A stretch of 64,000 nt of DNA, taken from the NCBI GenBank assembly GCA_964019425.1, contig OZ025819.1, positions 124,001-188,000 on the forward strand, written 5' to 3'. The notes beneath the pieces were generated by a model. That model was not told where the DNA came from and ran no database searches. It was given only the letters and a program-made list of their open reading frames with translations. This document shows, in pieces, positions 29,860-40,721 of this stretch (position 1 is the stretch's first letter; the number at the start of each line of letters is the position of its first letter). The DNA comes from Flectonema sp. DT1601 (lineage: Eukaryota; Euglenozoa; Diplonemea; Diplonemida; Diplonemidae). Both the position numbers and the translations under genes were made by a program.

Positions 29860-32800
29860 TTATTACCAACGAAATCCAGGGGGAGAGGGTCACCTCCTAA
29901 GCAGGCTGTCAGTAGGGTTGCTGGAGGTGTGAAGAACTACCAGCAATTTCCAGATGAGCTTCGGACGTTAATAAGTAGAGCGGAGTCAGAAGACAATGAC
30001 ACGACTGAGAGCAGATCGACAGGTTACGGAATTCAAACAAGTCTTTATTGTTGGAGTTGGGCACAACCAGAAGTTGGAGAAAGTTTCAGTCATCCAAACC
30101 ATTGCAAAGCTGAAGTCCTAATGATCAACAGTTTGGTATCTCATTTATCAAAGTCTGATTTAATAAAAGAAAGTAATGATATATTAATCATTACATTCTT
30201 CAAAGAACAACATCAACTATTGTCTGAAAAGATATCCTCAACAAGAGCTACCACAATATTAATACCCAGCTCGTATGATAGGTCTTCACAGAATTTTGAT
30301 ATGACTAGATTGAGTTCACCTTTTAAATGGGTAATCTTGTCATGTACGTCACAAGCAATATTGTCTGAAACAATGCAACATGTTCAACCGGTGTTGAGTA
30401 GAGTGTTTTCAGATCAACAACAAGTGATAGTAACACTTCCAACAACAGTCATTCGATCGATTGACTCTGCTTCAGATGATTGTATTCCAATGGTCAAACG
30501 TTGGCAATTATGTTTAGAAATGATTCGTTCATCGAAATTTAAAATATCCTCATCAACGAACTATCTAAAATCTCGTATCAGTTGTTACCTTCCGGTTAAT
30601 TGTTCGAGACATCCAACAGTCAGACAAGACGTTGAACAGATTGAAGAGATTGAAATTGGAAAGTTAGTTTCTTGTCCATTTCCGTGTCTTGCTACCTATT
30701 CTAACTGTTCTAACTCAAATCATGTTTGTACTTCTGGTTGTCACAGTTCAGCTGGTGAGAATCATAGCCAATGTGAATACTTGAATCCAACAAGACTTGG
30801 ATGTGGTCACACAAATATTTTAAAATGCTACGAACAACCCAACTGCGGTAATTCCCGTGAAGTTCAAATGTCGTGTTCTCATGAAGAGATCTGTGGTTGG
30901 GATAGTGTACTATTTCAGATACGTTATAAAACAGTTCAACATAAATTAACTCTTCCGTGTACAAAAGAAAATAACACTTTAATTGATCAGAACAGACTAT
31001 CTGAAATCCCTTGTACAGCTGAGAGTATTGTTGTTTGTGATACTTGTGGAGGTAGAACTCAGTTGGAATGCAAAGATAAATCAACATTCGATTGTCCACA
31101 ATGCTACGCACTTAGAAAAGCTTTATACAACAAGGTAAAGACTGAGCTGTCATCAAGGAGAAGAGATCAGAAAGTTGAGAATGAAAAGCAGTCGATGCAC
31201 AGTAAGATGAGACAAGTTGATGCATCAAGAAAATCAATTTTTGTTGAAGGACAGAGAGTTAGGGTTCAAGACCCTGCATTGTTTCAAAACCCAACAGACT
31301 ATAAAACAACTTTTGGAGAACGTTCCTGGCTGTCAACACCAAATCACATGCCAGAACACGGAGCAATCGGAACAGTCAGAGGCCGTGCAATTCATCCTTC
31401 AGACTTCTCAACAACAGTTTACCTTGTAGAAGGTCAAGGTCAAGAGTTCTTTATAATTATTGGAAAGGGTCTAACCCTGTATTCGGCTGTAGCACAAATT
31501 ACTTCAAAACAAAACACTTTATTAATCACTGCTGGGGCTGCTCCTGAAATGCCAATTGGAACCTGGGGATTGTATTCACCAAAAGATGTCGAAAAGTTAA
31601 ATATTTTAACAATCTCTGAATTACAAAAAGAAGGAATCAATTACTTCAGCGATGCTAATCCTCCAGAAGTGAATTCTATATTTACAGTTATTGAAAAAGT
31701 ACCTCATCCCGATGGCAGTATTGATGTGGATGTCCTTCAAGAGCAGACAAGTAAAAAGATTCTTCACATGGAAAAGTTAACTGCGGCTTCTAATTTCAAA
31801 ATTCCATTTCAAAAAGGTCAAAAGATTTTAATCAGATCTCCAGAGAAGGTTATTAATCCTGACTCTGCAATGAGAACTTTCCCTTCACTTGAGAAGTGGT
31901 ACGTTGGGTGTGTTAGACGACAAGACTCTGGAATGGTTTCTAATATTTATCATCATGATCAATCGAATCTTAGTATTTATAGTTATGTTATAAAACACGA
32001 TGTTAGACAAACTCACATAGCTATTGAATACAGAGGTATTGAACTTGACCATGAAGCAGAACAGATGAGACGCGACGACGAAGTCTTTTTCAAAGATCTC
32101 GACGTCCTCGCAGAGAATGAATGGGAAGCTCAACAACAAACTGCGAGAGACGTAATAAAACAACAACTTGAATCAGAAGCTAGACACAAAGAAGATACAA
32201 AGGCAGTGTTAATGGCTTTGGAACTGAAGGCGAAAAAAGCCAACGAAAATAAATATTTAACTGCTGCTGAACGTGCTAAGATGGAGTCCACGATGAGCAG
32301 GTTGCGTGACGACGCGAGAACGAAGTTAAAACGTCTCGAGAGGGGAGTTGATGATCGAACTGCTGCTGATGTTAAATTAATGGAAAGTCACAGAAATGAT
32401 ATCAAAACAGAAATTGATGTTCTTCAAAAAATGGAATCAGAGAAGTTAGTAGCAGACGACAACACAACTGTTGTCGCTGCAGTCCCTCAGGCAGTCGACG
32501 TCGATGATTCTTACGCTGTACCTGAGTTCCAACCAACGAGAACACCTTCTTATGGATCACCACAATCAACTGCTTATAATCAATCAAATGAAGTAGTTGG
32601 AAGTGAAAGTGAAACTTTAATAGATCCTTCAGCTGTTGCTAGACAGGCAGCTGCTAATGCGGCAGCGTTCTTTGAAAGGAGTAGTGCTGCTGCTTCACAG
32701 CCTGCGGGACAGCAAGCAACTGATCCGTATGCTCAGTTACAGCAACAGCAACAACAACAACAACAGCAGTGGCAATACCAACAGCAACAATGGCAGCAGC

Positions 32801-32973
32801 AGCAGTGGCAGCAGCAACAACAACAACAACAACAACAACAGCAACAGTACCCGCAGGGATATCAAGGTTACTGTTATCCAACACAAGCGTATCCTCCGGT
32901 ACCTTCAGCTGGTTATAATCAGCTTCCTGCAAACCATCCTTACCTTTACTTTCAACAATTTCAAAAGAAATAA
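29860..32973 (+). CDS. ZNFX1/NFX1-like protein: helicase lobe 2, zinc fingers, polyQ tail
   Basis: An RNA-related protein by domain content. No in-frame ATG precedes the first conserved block, so the start must lie in an upstream exon. Numbering from codon 29929: residues 35-175 resemble the second RecA lobe of Upf1-like SF1 helicases (SHPNHCKAEVLMINSLV, then IITFFKEQHQLL and KWVILSCTSQ), with the usual VxxxxR elements degenerate. Residues 248-390 hold NFX1-type Cys/His repeats (CPFPC, GCGH, CSHEEIC, CDTCGG, CPQCYAL). A GIGTVRG-like SH3/KOW-type stretch (about 440-540), a charged coiled coil (about 700-850) and a Gln-rich tail (about 930-990) follow. The first helicase lobe with Walker A is absent from this frame and from the 800 bp before it. 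ZNFX1 relatives act in antiviral and small-RNA pathways; function here is unknown. Confidence 0.7.
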   Translation, partial: LLPTKSRGRGSPPKQAVSRVAGGVKNYQQFPDELRTLISRAESEDNDTTESRSTGYGIQTSLYCWSWAQPEVGESFSHPNHCKAEVLMINSLVSHLSKSDLIKESNDILIITFFKEQHQLLSEKISSTRATTILIPSSYDRSSQNFDMTRLSSPFKWVILSCTSQAILSETMQHVQPVLSRVFSDQQQVIVTLPTTVIRSIDSASDDCIPMVKRWQLCLEMIRSSKFKISSSTNYLKSRISCYLPVNCSRHPTVRQDVEQIEEIEIGKLVSCPFPCLATYSNCSNSNHVCTSGCHSSAGENHSQCEYLNPTRLGCGHTNILKCYEQPNCGNSREVQMSCSHEEICGWDSVLFQIRYKTVQHKLTLPCTKENNTLIDQNRLSEIPCTAESIVVCDTCGGRTQLECKDKSTFDCPQCYALRKALYNKVKTELSSRRRDQKVENEKQSMHSKMRQVDASRKSIFVEGQRVRVQDPALFQNPTDYKTTFGERSWLSTPNHMPEHGAIGTVRGRAIHPSDFSTTVYLVEGQGQEFFIIIGKGLTLYSAVAQITSKQNTLLITAGAAPEMPIGTWGLYSPKDVEKLNILTISELQKEGINYFSDANPPEVNSIFTVIEKVPHPDGSIDVDVLQEQTSKKILHMEKLTAASNFKIPFQKGQKILIRSPEKVINPDSAMRTFPSLEKWYVGCVRRQDSGMVSNIYHHDQSNLSIYSYVIKHDVRQTHIAIEYRGIELDHEAEQMRRDDEVFFKDLDVLAENEWEAQQQTARDVIKQQLESEARHKEDTKAVLMALELKAKKANENKYLTAAERAKMESTMSRLRDDARTKLKRLERGVDDRTAADVKLMESHRNDIKTEIDVLQKMESEKLVADDNTTVVAAVPQAVDVDDSYAVPEFQPTRTPSYGSPQSTAYNQSNEVVGSESETLIDPSAVARQAAANAAAFFERSSAAASQPAGQQATDPYAQLQQQQQQQQQQWQYQQQQWQQQQWQQQQQQQQQQQQQYPQGYQGYCYPTQAYPPVPSAGYNQLPANHPYLYFQQFQKK

Positions 32974-33551
32974 TTCTCCCACGTCTGTTGCTGTCACCTG
33001 CTCTTCAGCAGGCTGTCAACGATCATGCGAAAGGGTATTTTATCAAGAGAAAGTAATTATATTAATTTGAGCGGCCATTAGTTAAAAAAAAACAAACAAA
33101 CAAACAATCTTAACCAGTCGCTTAGCAGGAGTGCCTGCTGTTGATTTTTATTTTTTAATTTATAATAAATGAAGAGTAATTGTTTTGGTTTTGTTTTATT
33201 TTTAAGAATCAATTCAGCATCTCATTTCTTCCATCAAGCACAACATAATTACTTTTAATAACTACAGCGATATGAATATGATCTCCTTTTATTAGATGCC
33301 CACTTTGGTAGTTGCAATTTCTCATTTCTTTATTGAGTCATTGCTTGTAACGTGTGGCTAGATACTTATTATTATCAACCAACGTAATCCTCCTTTAACT
33401 TTATCAGTTTAAGTCGGTTCACGGATTTTCGTGACACAAACAAAAACCATCACAACAAAGTGTTATATTTACTATTGTTCTGTATAGTTTTAATACAAAA
33501 CCAATTATTATTATTATTATTATTTTTGTCGTCACAGACACACTCGACACT
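32974..33551. other. Intergenic region
   Basis: A/T-rich spacer ending in an (att)n run and tttttgtcgtcacag, a possible acceptor 15 nt before the next ATG. No gene seen. Confidence 0.5.
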
Positions 33552-36200
33552 ATGCAACCTGAGAGGGAATTACTACCTGACGAAGTGATTCCAGTCGCTT
33601 ACGACTTGACGTTAGAGTCTGATTTGGTGAATTTTCTTTTTAGTGGAAGTGAGGAAATCGAATTGGAAATAAAGAAATCCACGACTTCGATATCATTCCA
33701 CAGTAAGAATTTATCGATAAGAGAAATCTACGTGACGACTGATGGTGTGAAGAATGATTGTGTGTCGATGACACAGAATTTAAAAAGTTTTGTGACAACA
33801 ACAACATTCTCAAAAGAGATCCCAAAAGGAAACTCTACAAAACTTCACATCAAGTTTGACGGAGTTCTGAACGACCAGCTGGCTGGATTCTATAGGTCCT
33901 CTTACAGAGATGATAATAATAATATTCATTACATCGCAACAACACAGTTTGAAGCTGTCGATGCTCGTCAGGCATTTCCTTGTTGGGATGAACCTCTTCG
34001 AAAGGCAGTGTTTCGCATCACTCTAATCCACACAAAGAATCTCAAAGCTCTTTCAAACATGCCTGAGACATCATTAATACATCTTCCTAATGATAAAGTT
34101 CAAACTACTTTTATGGAAACGCCATTAATGTCAACGTACTTACTGGCTTTTATTGTTGGTGAGTTTGACTTTGTTCAAGCACAGAGTAAGTCAGGTACTC
34201 TTGTTCGTTGCATTTCAGTTCCGGGGAAAGTTCATTTAACGAAATTTAGTTTAGATGTTGCTGTGAAGTCACTCGATCTTTACAACGAGTATTTTGGGAT
34301 TCCATATCACCTTCCAAAACTTGATTTGATAGGAGTTCCTGATTTTAGTATCGGTGCCATGGAGAATTGGGGTCTCATCACATTCAGAGAAGTTGATGTT
34401 TTAATCGATGATGAAACGGCACCAATCTCAGCAAAACAGAGAGTAGCAGAAGTTGTATCTCACGAAATATCTCACATGTGGTTTGGCAATCTGGTGACAA
34501 TGGTTTGGTGGGATGGCCTTTGGCTAAAAGAAGGATTCGCTAGTTGGATGCAAACCTTCATGGTTGATAAGTTATTTCCAGAATGGAAACTTTGGGAAAT
34601 ATTTGTATCATCTACTCAATCAAGTGCTCTTCGACTTGATTCTTTTAGGTCAAGTCATCCAATTCAGGTTAATGTAAATAAAGCTGAAGATGTCAATGAG
34701 ATTTTCGACCTCATCTCATACAATAAAGGTGCCTCAGTCGTTAGACTTATCCATCGTTTGATTGGCGATGATCATTTTAGAAGTGGAATTCAATTTTATC
34801 TAAACAAACACAAATTTTCAAATACCGAAACTAATGATTTGTGGGATTCTTTTGAGAAAACTTCGGGACAACCGATTTCGAAAATTCTTTCAACTTGGAC
34901 GTTGAAAATGGGATTTCCTCTCATCACCATCTCTGATGTCGAAATAAAAGAAGGGAATATCAAATTCAAAGCTTCCCAAAAATGGTATTTATCAGACAAT
35001 ACAACTGCTGAAGGTGACGACGAAAAACTATGGTCGGTACCTATAATTGTTGGTACCGATTCCGGAACACAGCCGATTCAATACTTAAATACAAAGTCGA
35101 GTGAATTTACTGTAAAGGGAAATAGTTGGATGAAGGTAAACTATGGGCAATATGTACCTCTTAGAGTATTGTATCCAACTCAGTTATTGACATCATTAAC
35201 AGAGAACCTTAATGTTCTCTCTGCTGAAGACAGGATTGGACTTCTTATGGATTATGGATCGTTTTCAAGTAGCGGAGTAGTTCCAGAGTGTGAATATTAT
35301 AAATTCCTCACCTCATTCTCATTGGATTCAAATACAAAAGTTTGGGATCGTTTATCAATCGCTTGGACTGAGATTATAAGAAATATGAAATACACAAACT
35401 TAGCCAACAAGTCTGAAATAATTACTTCCATCAAACAGTTGATCAAGAAACAAGTCACTCCTTTATTCATCAAGTTGGGATGGGATCACAAAGAAGGAGA
35501 CGACGAAAACACGAAATGTCTTCGTGGAACGATCGTATCGATGTTATGTAGTGTGTCGGGTGATGATCATGAAATTATTTCTGAAGCAGAAAGGCGTTTT
35601 AATGTTTTTATTAATGACACGAGAACTCAATTATTGGTTGCTGAAATCCAACGAGCAGTTTTTAGTTTGTTGGTTTCCAGTAAGGGTGTTGATATGATTG
35701 AACCACTTCGTACTATTCACAACAACACTGATGACGCTAGACTTCGAAGGGATGTCCACGCATCTGTTTCACAATGTGAAACTGAACAAGTTAAGAAGGA
35801 CTGGATCTACTGGGGAATGACTAGTGGTTGTGTTCGTAATCAAGATTATGTTTACATCACAAGTTTTATGTCGACCAGCAGTGTCGGTAGTGATGTCACT
35901 GGAGGTGAACTCATGCTGGACTTAGCATACAATAAATGGGACGTCTTGTTTGAATATTGTGGTAAGTCTAGAATCATGTTATCTGTTGTAAGAACATTCT
36001 TTTCTGGATTAAAATCAAAAGAAGTAGGTCAGCAACTGATTGAGTATCTCAATACTAAAAACATCTCAGGCATGGATATGTCTATCAAACAAGGTATTGA
36101 AGCACTCAACCTCAGGCTTCGCACTGCTGAGAACACGGAAACAACTGATGCTGCCAAACTCTCATTTTGGGAATCACTCTCCCAATCCTTGTCGTTATGA
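33552..36200 (+). CDS. M1 family zinc aminopeptidase (puromycin-sensitive type)
   Basis: An 882-residue metallopeptidase that removes N-terminal residues from peptides, probably in the cytosol, since no signal peptide is visible. It has the exopeptidase motif GAMEN (268-272) and the zinc motif HEISH (304-308), with the third ligand in WLKEGFASW (E327). An N-terminal beta domain with FEAVDARQAFPCWDEP (about 133-147) precedes the catalytic domain, and a helical ERAP-like C-terminal domain follows. Length and motif spacing match puromycin-sensitive aminopeptidases (about 870-920). All catalytic residues are present. It starts at the first ATG, 15 nt after a CAG. No introns. The family trims proteasome products, which suits the nearby F-box and DCAF1 genes only loosely. 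Confidence 0.95.
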   Translation: MQPERELLPDEVIPVAYDLTLESDLVNFLFSGSEEIELEIKKSTTSISFHSKNLSIREIYVTTDGVKNDCVSMTQNLKSFVTTTTFSKEIPKGNSTKLHIKFDGVLNDQLAGFYRSSYRDDNNNIHYIATTQFEAVDARQAFPCWDEPLRKAVFRITLIHTKNLKALSNMPETSLIHLPNDKVQTTFMETPLMSTYLLAFIVGEFDFVQAQSKSGTLVRCISVPGKVHLTKFSLDVAVKSLDLYNEYFGIPYHLPKLDLIGVPDFSIGAMENWGLITFREVDVLIDDETAPISAKQRVAEVVSHEISHMWFGNLVTMVWWDGLWLKEGFASWMQTFMVDKLFPEWKLWEIFVSSTQSSALRLDSFRSSHPIQVNVNKAEDVNEIFDLISYNKGASVVRLIHRLIGDDHFRSGIQFYLNKHKFSNTETNDLWDSFEKTSGQPISKILSTWTLKMGFPLITISDVEIKEGNIKFKASQKWYLSDNTTAEGDDEKLWSVPIIVGTDSGTQPIQYLNTKSSEFTVKGNSWMKVNYGQYVPLRVLYPTQLLTSLTENLNVLSAEDRIGLLMDYGSFSSSGVVPECEYYKFLTSFSLDSNTKVWDRLSIAWTEIIRNMKYTNLANKSEIITSIKQLIKKQVTPLFIKLGWDHKEGDDENTKCLRGTIVSMLCSVSGDDHEIISEAERRFNVFINDTRTQLLVAEIQRAVFSLLVSSKGVDMIEPLRTIHNNTDDARLRRDVHASVSQCETEQVKKDWIYWGMTSGCVRNQDYVYITSFMSTSSVGSDVTGGELMLDLAYNKWDVLFEYCGKSRIMLSVVRTFFSGLKSKEVGQQLIEYLNTKNISGMDMSIKQGIEALNLRLRTAENTETTDAAKLSFWESLSQSLSL

Positions 36201-36810
36201 GTGATGTAGAAAACACCACCGCACTTTAGGTGAAATAAAATAATAATGTTCTCCTAATAACACGCACGCACTTAAAATATAATTTTCTTTTCTTATGTTT
36301 TCTTTTTTCTAAACGTAATTTTTCTTTGATTAACAACTACAAATATTTTTCAGTCATTTACTTGATATTAATTTTATTTTTAATACCTAAAGTTGTTACT
36401 GTTTTCTACATTGTCAAAGTTTCACCCCTAATAACACGTACACACTTAAAATAAAGACTGGTTTGTAAACAGAGAAAAATACAAATCAGAGGTGCTGCCT
36501 GTCGCTGCAGTCTCTTCTTTTGAATGGTAGGCTACCCTACCCCTCACAGTGTAATGTATCGGTATGAGTGTTTCATCCTCATGTTTGGCGTGAAATAATG
36601 TTACATTACTTCACGCTCACAGCGTTCCTAACCAAAAATGCGCAATTAAATTCGGTAAAAAAAAAAAAAAAACAACTTCACCCTCAGCCCAGGAGTGAAA
36701 TACTGCACTTTCTGATTTTCACTGCGAGTGTGAGAACTAACGGGACTTACTTTCTAATATTGTTTTCTGTTGAGATTCATCACATTTTTATCAGGTGACT
36801 ATTCACAATA
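36201..36810. other. Intergenic region
   Basis: The words tttctacattgtcaaa and gtttcacccc at about 36402-36426 also occur at 24173-24188 and 26188-26198, so some spacer segments are shared. No credible gene; a frame at 36568-36798 crosses an A run. Confidence 0.45.
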
Positions 36811-37317
36811 ATGAGAAGCGTTTCTTTGAAAGATCTAAAGGGAGATAGTGAAGTTTACAAACAATTATTTAACTCAACCTACCACAACACTACTGACGAC
36901 ACATCAGTAACTGTTTGGATTGAGAAACACCCGACTGATAGTACGGGGCTCGTTATCGATGCGAATTGTAGGATAAGAGCTGTCATGATGGGATCACCTG
37001 CTGAACGATCTGATATGAAACAATATCTCTCATGGAGTATTAGGTGTATTAATGGAGTTCGTGTTGTTAATCCACAGACTCTATCTCAGTTTAGTGAGTG
37101 TCGGCAACTACGACTTGTTTTGGGAAAGTTTTCAAACAGATCTCGGGAGAGTACCATCGTCAGTAGTGATCTCAGCGACTGCTCATCAACACCCACCACC
37201 AGATCTGATTCTATGAGCTCTATGGGAAGGGCTCCAAGTCAAAACCGTCTTTGTCTTATTGAGATCACGAGATTCAATTCATCTGTTCCGAATATAATCA
37301 CATCTCAGCATTTATAA
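36811..37317 (+). CDS. Small PDZ-like protein
   Basis: 168 residues. The middle (about 45-110) reads like a PDZ fold: GLVIDANCRIRAVMMGSPAE gives the carboxylate-loop strand and the helix-leading GSPAE, and SIRCINGVRV gives the strand with the 'ING' turn common in PDZ domains. The C-terminal third is Ser/Thr-rich (SSTPTTRSDSMSSM) and probably disordered. PDZ domains bind C-terminal peptides of partners; the partner is unknown. No signal peptide or membrane segment. The first ATG is used, and a tcag lies about 17 nt upstream. Confidence 0.6.
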   Translation: MRSVSLKDLKGDSEVYKQLFNSTYHNTTDDTSVTVWIEKHPTDSTGLVIDANCRIRAVMMGSPAERSDMKQYLSWSIRCINGVRVVNPQTLSQFSECRQLRLVLGKFSNRSRESTIVSSDLSDCSSTPTTRSDSMSSMGRAPSQNRLCLIEITRFNSSVPNIITSQHL

Positions 37318-37724
37318 TCTCACAGGACTTCATTGGTTGGTGTAAAACTAATCCACTCTCCGACTCAAAGATGGTGAGAATAGTTGTTGAATGCTACGTA
37401 TCACTTTTTAATGTGATTTCAATGTGTTATGTTCTGTTTTCCTTTCTCAAATCAATCAAAATCAACGCTAAGCTGGTTTACAACATCGAACAGGTGTTCA
37501 GTTGGTATATTCAGTCAACACATTTCCTTAATTATTATTAGTAAAGTCAACAATGTGTTCTCATCTTCTTTGATGAGATGCAATTACTTTCCTCTTTGAC
37601 TCCTTTCTGTTAACTAATGATTAGGGAATTTTTTTAATATTTCTGTTCCTCTCTTTTGTATGAGAAATTGTGATCAGATGTGTTGGTCAGCTATATCAAC
37701 TTTCGAAACGTTCCTTCAAAATTT

Positions 37725-37755
<31 letters not shown>

Positions 37756-38476
37756 CCAATTGGGTAACTGTTACTTTAATTACTGCTTCGATGAAAAAGT
37801 TCTGTGAGAGTGTTCGGAAGTATTTTTTTTTTCTTCTCTTCCTGCAACCTCTAACAAGTGAAGTATCGAAAGGCTACTATAATCATTAACGGTACTGATG
37901 GTGCCCCCAGAAAAAAAAAAAAAGAAAAAAGAAAATAAAAAAAGGGGAATTACCAAATTCCTTTTCCTGCCTTACAATGATTGCTCATTGGTTTTCATAC
38001 ACGTGCGACTTGTTTAGATTTCAACTTTTTTTTTATTTTTTTATTCTCCCTCTCTCTCTCTCTCTCTTCAATTATTTTCTGAAAGCGTTCTTACCAACGC
38101 TTCGAACAATTCATCTCTTTTTGAGATCAAAAACTACGATGTTATGAAATGTGATCCCGCTATTGTCTTTCCCAGCTTGTCCTTTTTCTTCTAATCGGGG
38201 TTTCTGATCTTAAATTTGTGCGACTTGGGGTACATTATCCTGTAGGTCTTCTTTGTGTATCAAATTAATTGGTCACAATTTTTAAAAAAAAAAAAAAAAA
38301 AAGAAAGAAAATAAATGGATGATAGCGTAATAATAGTTTGAATTTATCGTTTTTGAGACTTCGGATTCGTTATTTTTTTAGAGCCAGGAATTTCTTTTTT
38401 TTCCTTTTCTTCTCTTTTTTTTTTTTACACATCTTTATAAAATGAAGCACTCTGCTAGTTAGTGACAAACAGATAG
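37318..38476. other. Intergenic region with homopolymers
   Basis: A and T runs at about 37728, 37910 and 38282, and a (tc)n run near 38050. No gene supported on either strand. Confidence 0.5.
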
Positions 38477-39055
38477 ATGACTTCCACAACACCAACATCT
38501 GAGCTGCTGCTCGCATACAGTGATGTCAAACTACGCATGACACGAATTGAGGATGCTTGTGTAATAGAAAATAAAAAAAATATCTCAAAAGACTTAAAGA
38601 AACACATATCTGAATTAAAAACAACTTTGAAACAAGTCAGGAAAGACGCTGCAGACTGTTGCAGTGATGATACAGCTACTCAATCACACGCATTGTTTAA
38701 GATTGATGAAGAAGTACCAGCAACTGAACGACAAACTCTTAATCGATTAGAGACAAAAAGAACTATTCTAAATCAACATAAGAGTGATCGTTTGGAGGCT
38801 CATAAAGAGCAACGTCAAATCTTTAAAGTCTTATCAAAGGCAAGACATCAAAATGCTTTAATGTACTCTGAGTTGCGTAGTGAGGCTCGAAAACTTCATT
38901 TTATTAAAATAGAGTTATCCCCGGAGAGTCCTGATCTTCCACTTCGAATCCTCGAAACCGAAAGAATACTACAATCACAACAACAGACTTTGAGTAACCT
39001 CTCTGAGGTTCTTCGTATTAGATTTGATAATCAACCAATACTTGGTCAGTCTTGA
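38477..39055 (+). CDS. Coiled-coil protein of unknown function
   Basis: 192 residues, nearly all predicted helix with heptad-like spacing (SKDLKKHISELKTTLKQVRK, LNRLETKRTILNQHKSDRLE, ERILQSQQQTLSNLSEVL). It is charged, without signal peptide or membrane segment. I do not recognise a family. Only about 160 bp separate it from the next coiled-coil gene on the same strand. The two could be partners in a cytoskeletal structure, but nothing in the sequence proves it. Confidence 0.6.
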   Translation: MTSTTPTSELLLAYSDVKLRMTRIEDACVIENKKNISKDLKKHISELKTTLKQVRKDAADCCSDDTATQSHALFKIDEEVPATERQTLNRLETKRTILNQHKSDRLEAHKEQRQIFKVLSKARHQNALMYSELRSEARKLHFIKIELSPESPDLPLRILETERILQSQQQTLSNLSEVLRIRFDNQPILGQS

Positions 39056-39216
39056 GTAGATGTTTTATTATTTACTCTCCTCTGATCACATAGACCCACT
39101 CTTTAGATTATCCTTAATAATGGATCGCAGTTCTTGTAATGTTTTTTTTATATTTTATATAACTTCACAAACAGGTTTATGGTTGAGAGGAGTTCATAGC
39201 CCCCCTCAAAAGTGAT

Positions 39217-40314
39217 ATGGATGGTGATGATGAAGAACCCACAGAGATCAGATTATACAACACTGGTAAGGAGATGATTGAAAGGAGAATGAAGACAATT
39301 GAAAGGAAAAGAGCAGAACAGGAAAAACAAGAAATGTCTCAAGCACCACACAAACCTAAAATCACGCCAATGGGTAACGCACAAGAACGAGAAGATTTCA
39401 ACGAATTTATAGAAATTCAACAAAAATGGAAAGATGAAAGCGACGCAAAACTCAAACGGAAACGAGAACTCCGCGTGAAAGCTGAAGACACCGAAACTAC
39501 AAAACAACGAGAGGCCTGGAAGATGTCAAAAGGGAGTTCTGACATAATGAGATACACTGATTACCATGCCCCGAGTAGTAGTGAAGGTTGGCAGAAAAAC
39601 TTAGCCAGATACACTCAAATACGAAACAAGAAAGGCGAAAGTCCTGCATTCAAACCTGAAATAAATAAACACTCAGCCAGACTAAGCCGTAACAGTACTC
39701 AGAGGAAGGGTGATGTTGGAAAAAGACTTCACAGCATTGCCAGAGATAGAGATGAGGGTTTACATATCAGACAGGCTGGTTATAGTCCTCCAGGACATCA
39801 AAGATCAACATCACATCAAAGATCTAACAGTGTTGGGAAAGGTAAGAAAGATAAAACAAAAGGCAAGTCTCGACCTCTCGCAGAACAATACTTAGAAGAT
39901 CTACCAGAGAGTAGTTCCTTTGGGGTCTACGCTGCTCGTATGCGAGTTGCAGAACTCGCTGAAGCTCTTGAATTTGAAGTCGAGCGAAACCTCTCTTTCG
40001 ATAACTTGTCGCGTGAGATTAAAAAAGAAGCCGGATACCTAACAAGTGCTCTTCGTGAAGAGAGAGAGAAGAATGATCTGCTGCAGCTCGAACTTCAAAA
40101 AGAAAGATCGAAATCAGCGAGTCTTGAAGCAGCTCTCAACAGACATCTTTCTGATACTAAACTATCTCGAAATATTGGTGAGCCTCTCGTATCGAAAACA
40201 CAAATTCTTACGAACATTTCTCCTCTACCAATCTCACTGTCTCCGAGAAGACTTCAGGCTGAGCCGAAGTCTGTTGTTGCTCCACCAATCGCCATTGATT
40301 TGGATGATTTGTAG
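39217..40314 (+). CDS. Basic coiled-coil protein with KPKIT / KPEIN motifs
   Basis: 365 residues. The N-terminal half is highly charged and has two motifs, HKPKITPMG (about 45) and FKPEINKHSARLSR (about 145-158). Such Pro-x-Ile phrases recur in many conserved cytoskeletal proteins of flagellates. A Lys/Arg/Ser-rich linker (about 170-225) precedes a coiled coil (about 235-310). The tail is Pro/Leu-rich and ends DLDDL. No enzyme motif is seen. A flagellar or cytoskeletal role is inference from the motif style alone. The start is the first ATG after aaacag (39174). Confidence 0.6.
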   Translation: MDGDDEEPTEIRLYNTGKEMIERRMKTIERKRAEQEKQEMSQAPHKPKITPMGNAQEREDFNEFIEIQQKWKDESDAKLKRKRELRVKAEDTETTKQREAWKMSKGSSDIMRYTDYHAPSSSEGWQKNLARYTQIRNKKGESPAFKPEINKHSARLSRNSTQRKGDVGKRLHSIARDRDEGLHIRQAGYSPPGHQRSTSHQRSNSVGKGKKDKTKGKSRPLAEQYLEDLPESSSFGVYAARMRVAELAEALEFEVERNLSFDNLSREIKKEAGYLTSALREEREKNDLLQLELQKERSKSASLEAALNRHLSDTKLSRNIGEPLVSKTQILTNISPLPISLSPRRLQAEPKSVVAPPIAIDLDDL

Positions 40315-40721
40315 TTGTGTTTTCTAAGAAAGTGCCGTCGTGGCTGAATCACTCTTTTGTGTCTTCATAATTTGTAATTATTTTCCCCAATTTTTTTTTT
40401 TTTTAGTATTATTTTTCTTATTGTGATCTTTTAGTTTTTTTTTTTTTTTTTATCTAGATAATGTTATTAGAGATATTTAGTTGTTAAAAAAGAATTTCGA
40501 AAAAAAAAAAAAAAAAAAAAAAAAATTGTACATTCCCCATCCCAACTGTTCCACGAGAAGCAGAAGCTTTACGATTCTCTGGTCAGCTGGAAGGGGAGGC
40601 TTGTTAGTTACGACCGTTTTGGTTTTTTGTACTTTTTTACATCTTTGAATGGGTTTTTTTCCCCCTTCTTTTAGAAGTAGTTAATAATTACATTTTGAAC
40701 AGCATCCACAGTTTTAACAAA
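40315..40721. other. Intergenic region
   Basis: T and A runs near 40400-40525, then a pyrimidine tract before the cyclophilin gene. No gene seen. Confidence 0.5.
40653..40674 (+). promoter_or_regulatory. Candidate spliced-leader acceptor
   Basis: A T run then cccccttcttttag, 48 nt before the cyclophilin ATG at 40722. A strong polypyrimidine tract ending in AG in a one-way gene array suits a trans-splice acceptor. A nearer cacag at 40711 is an alternative. Confidence 0.4.

Noticed and set aside
32702-32932. Val/Ala-rich - strand frame at the polyQ tract
   Set aside because: Antisense of the CAG/CAA repeat encoding the Gln-rich tail.
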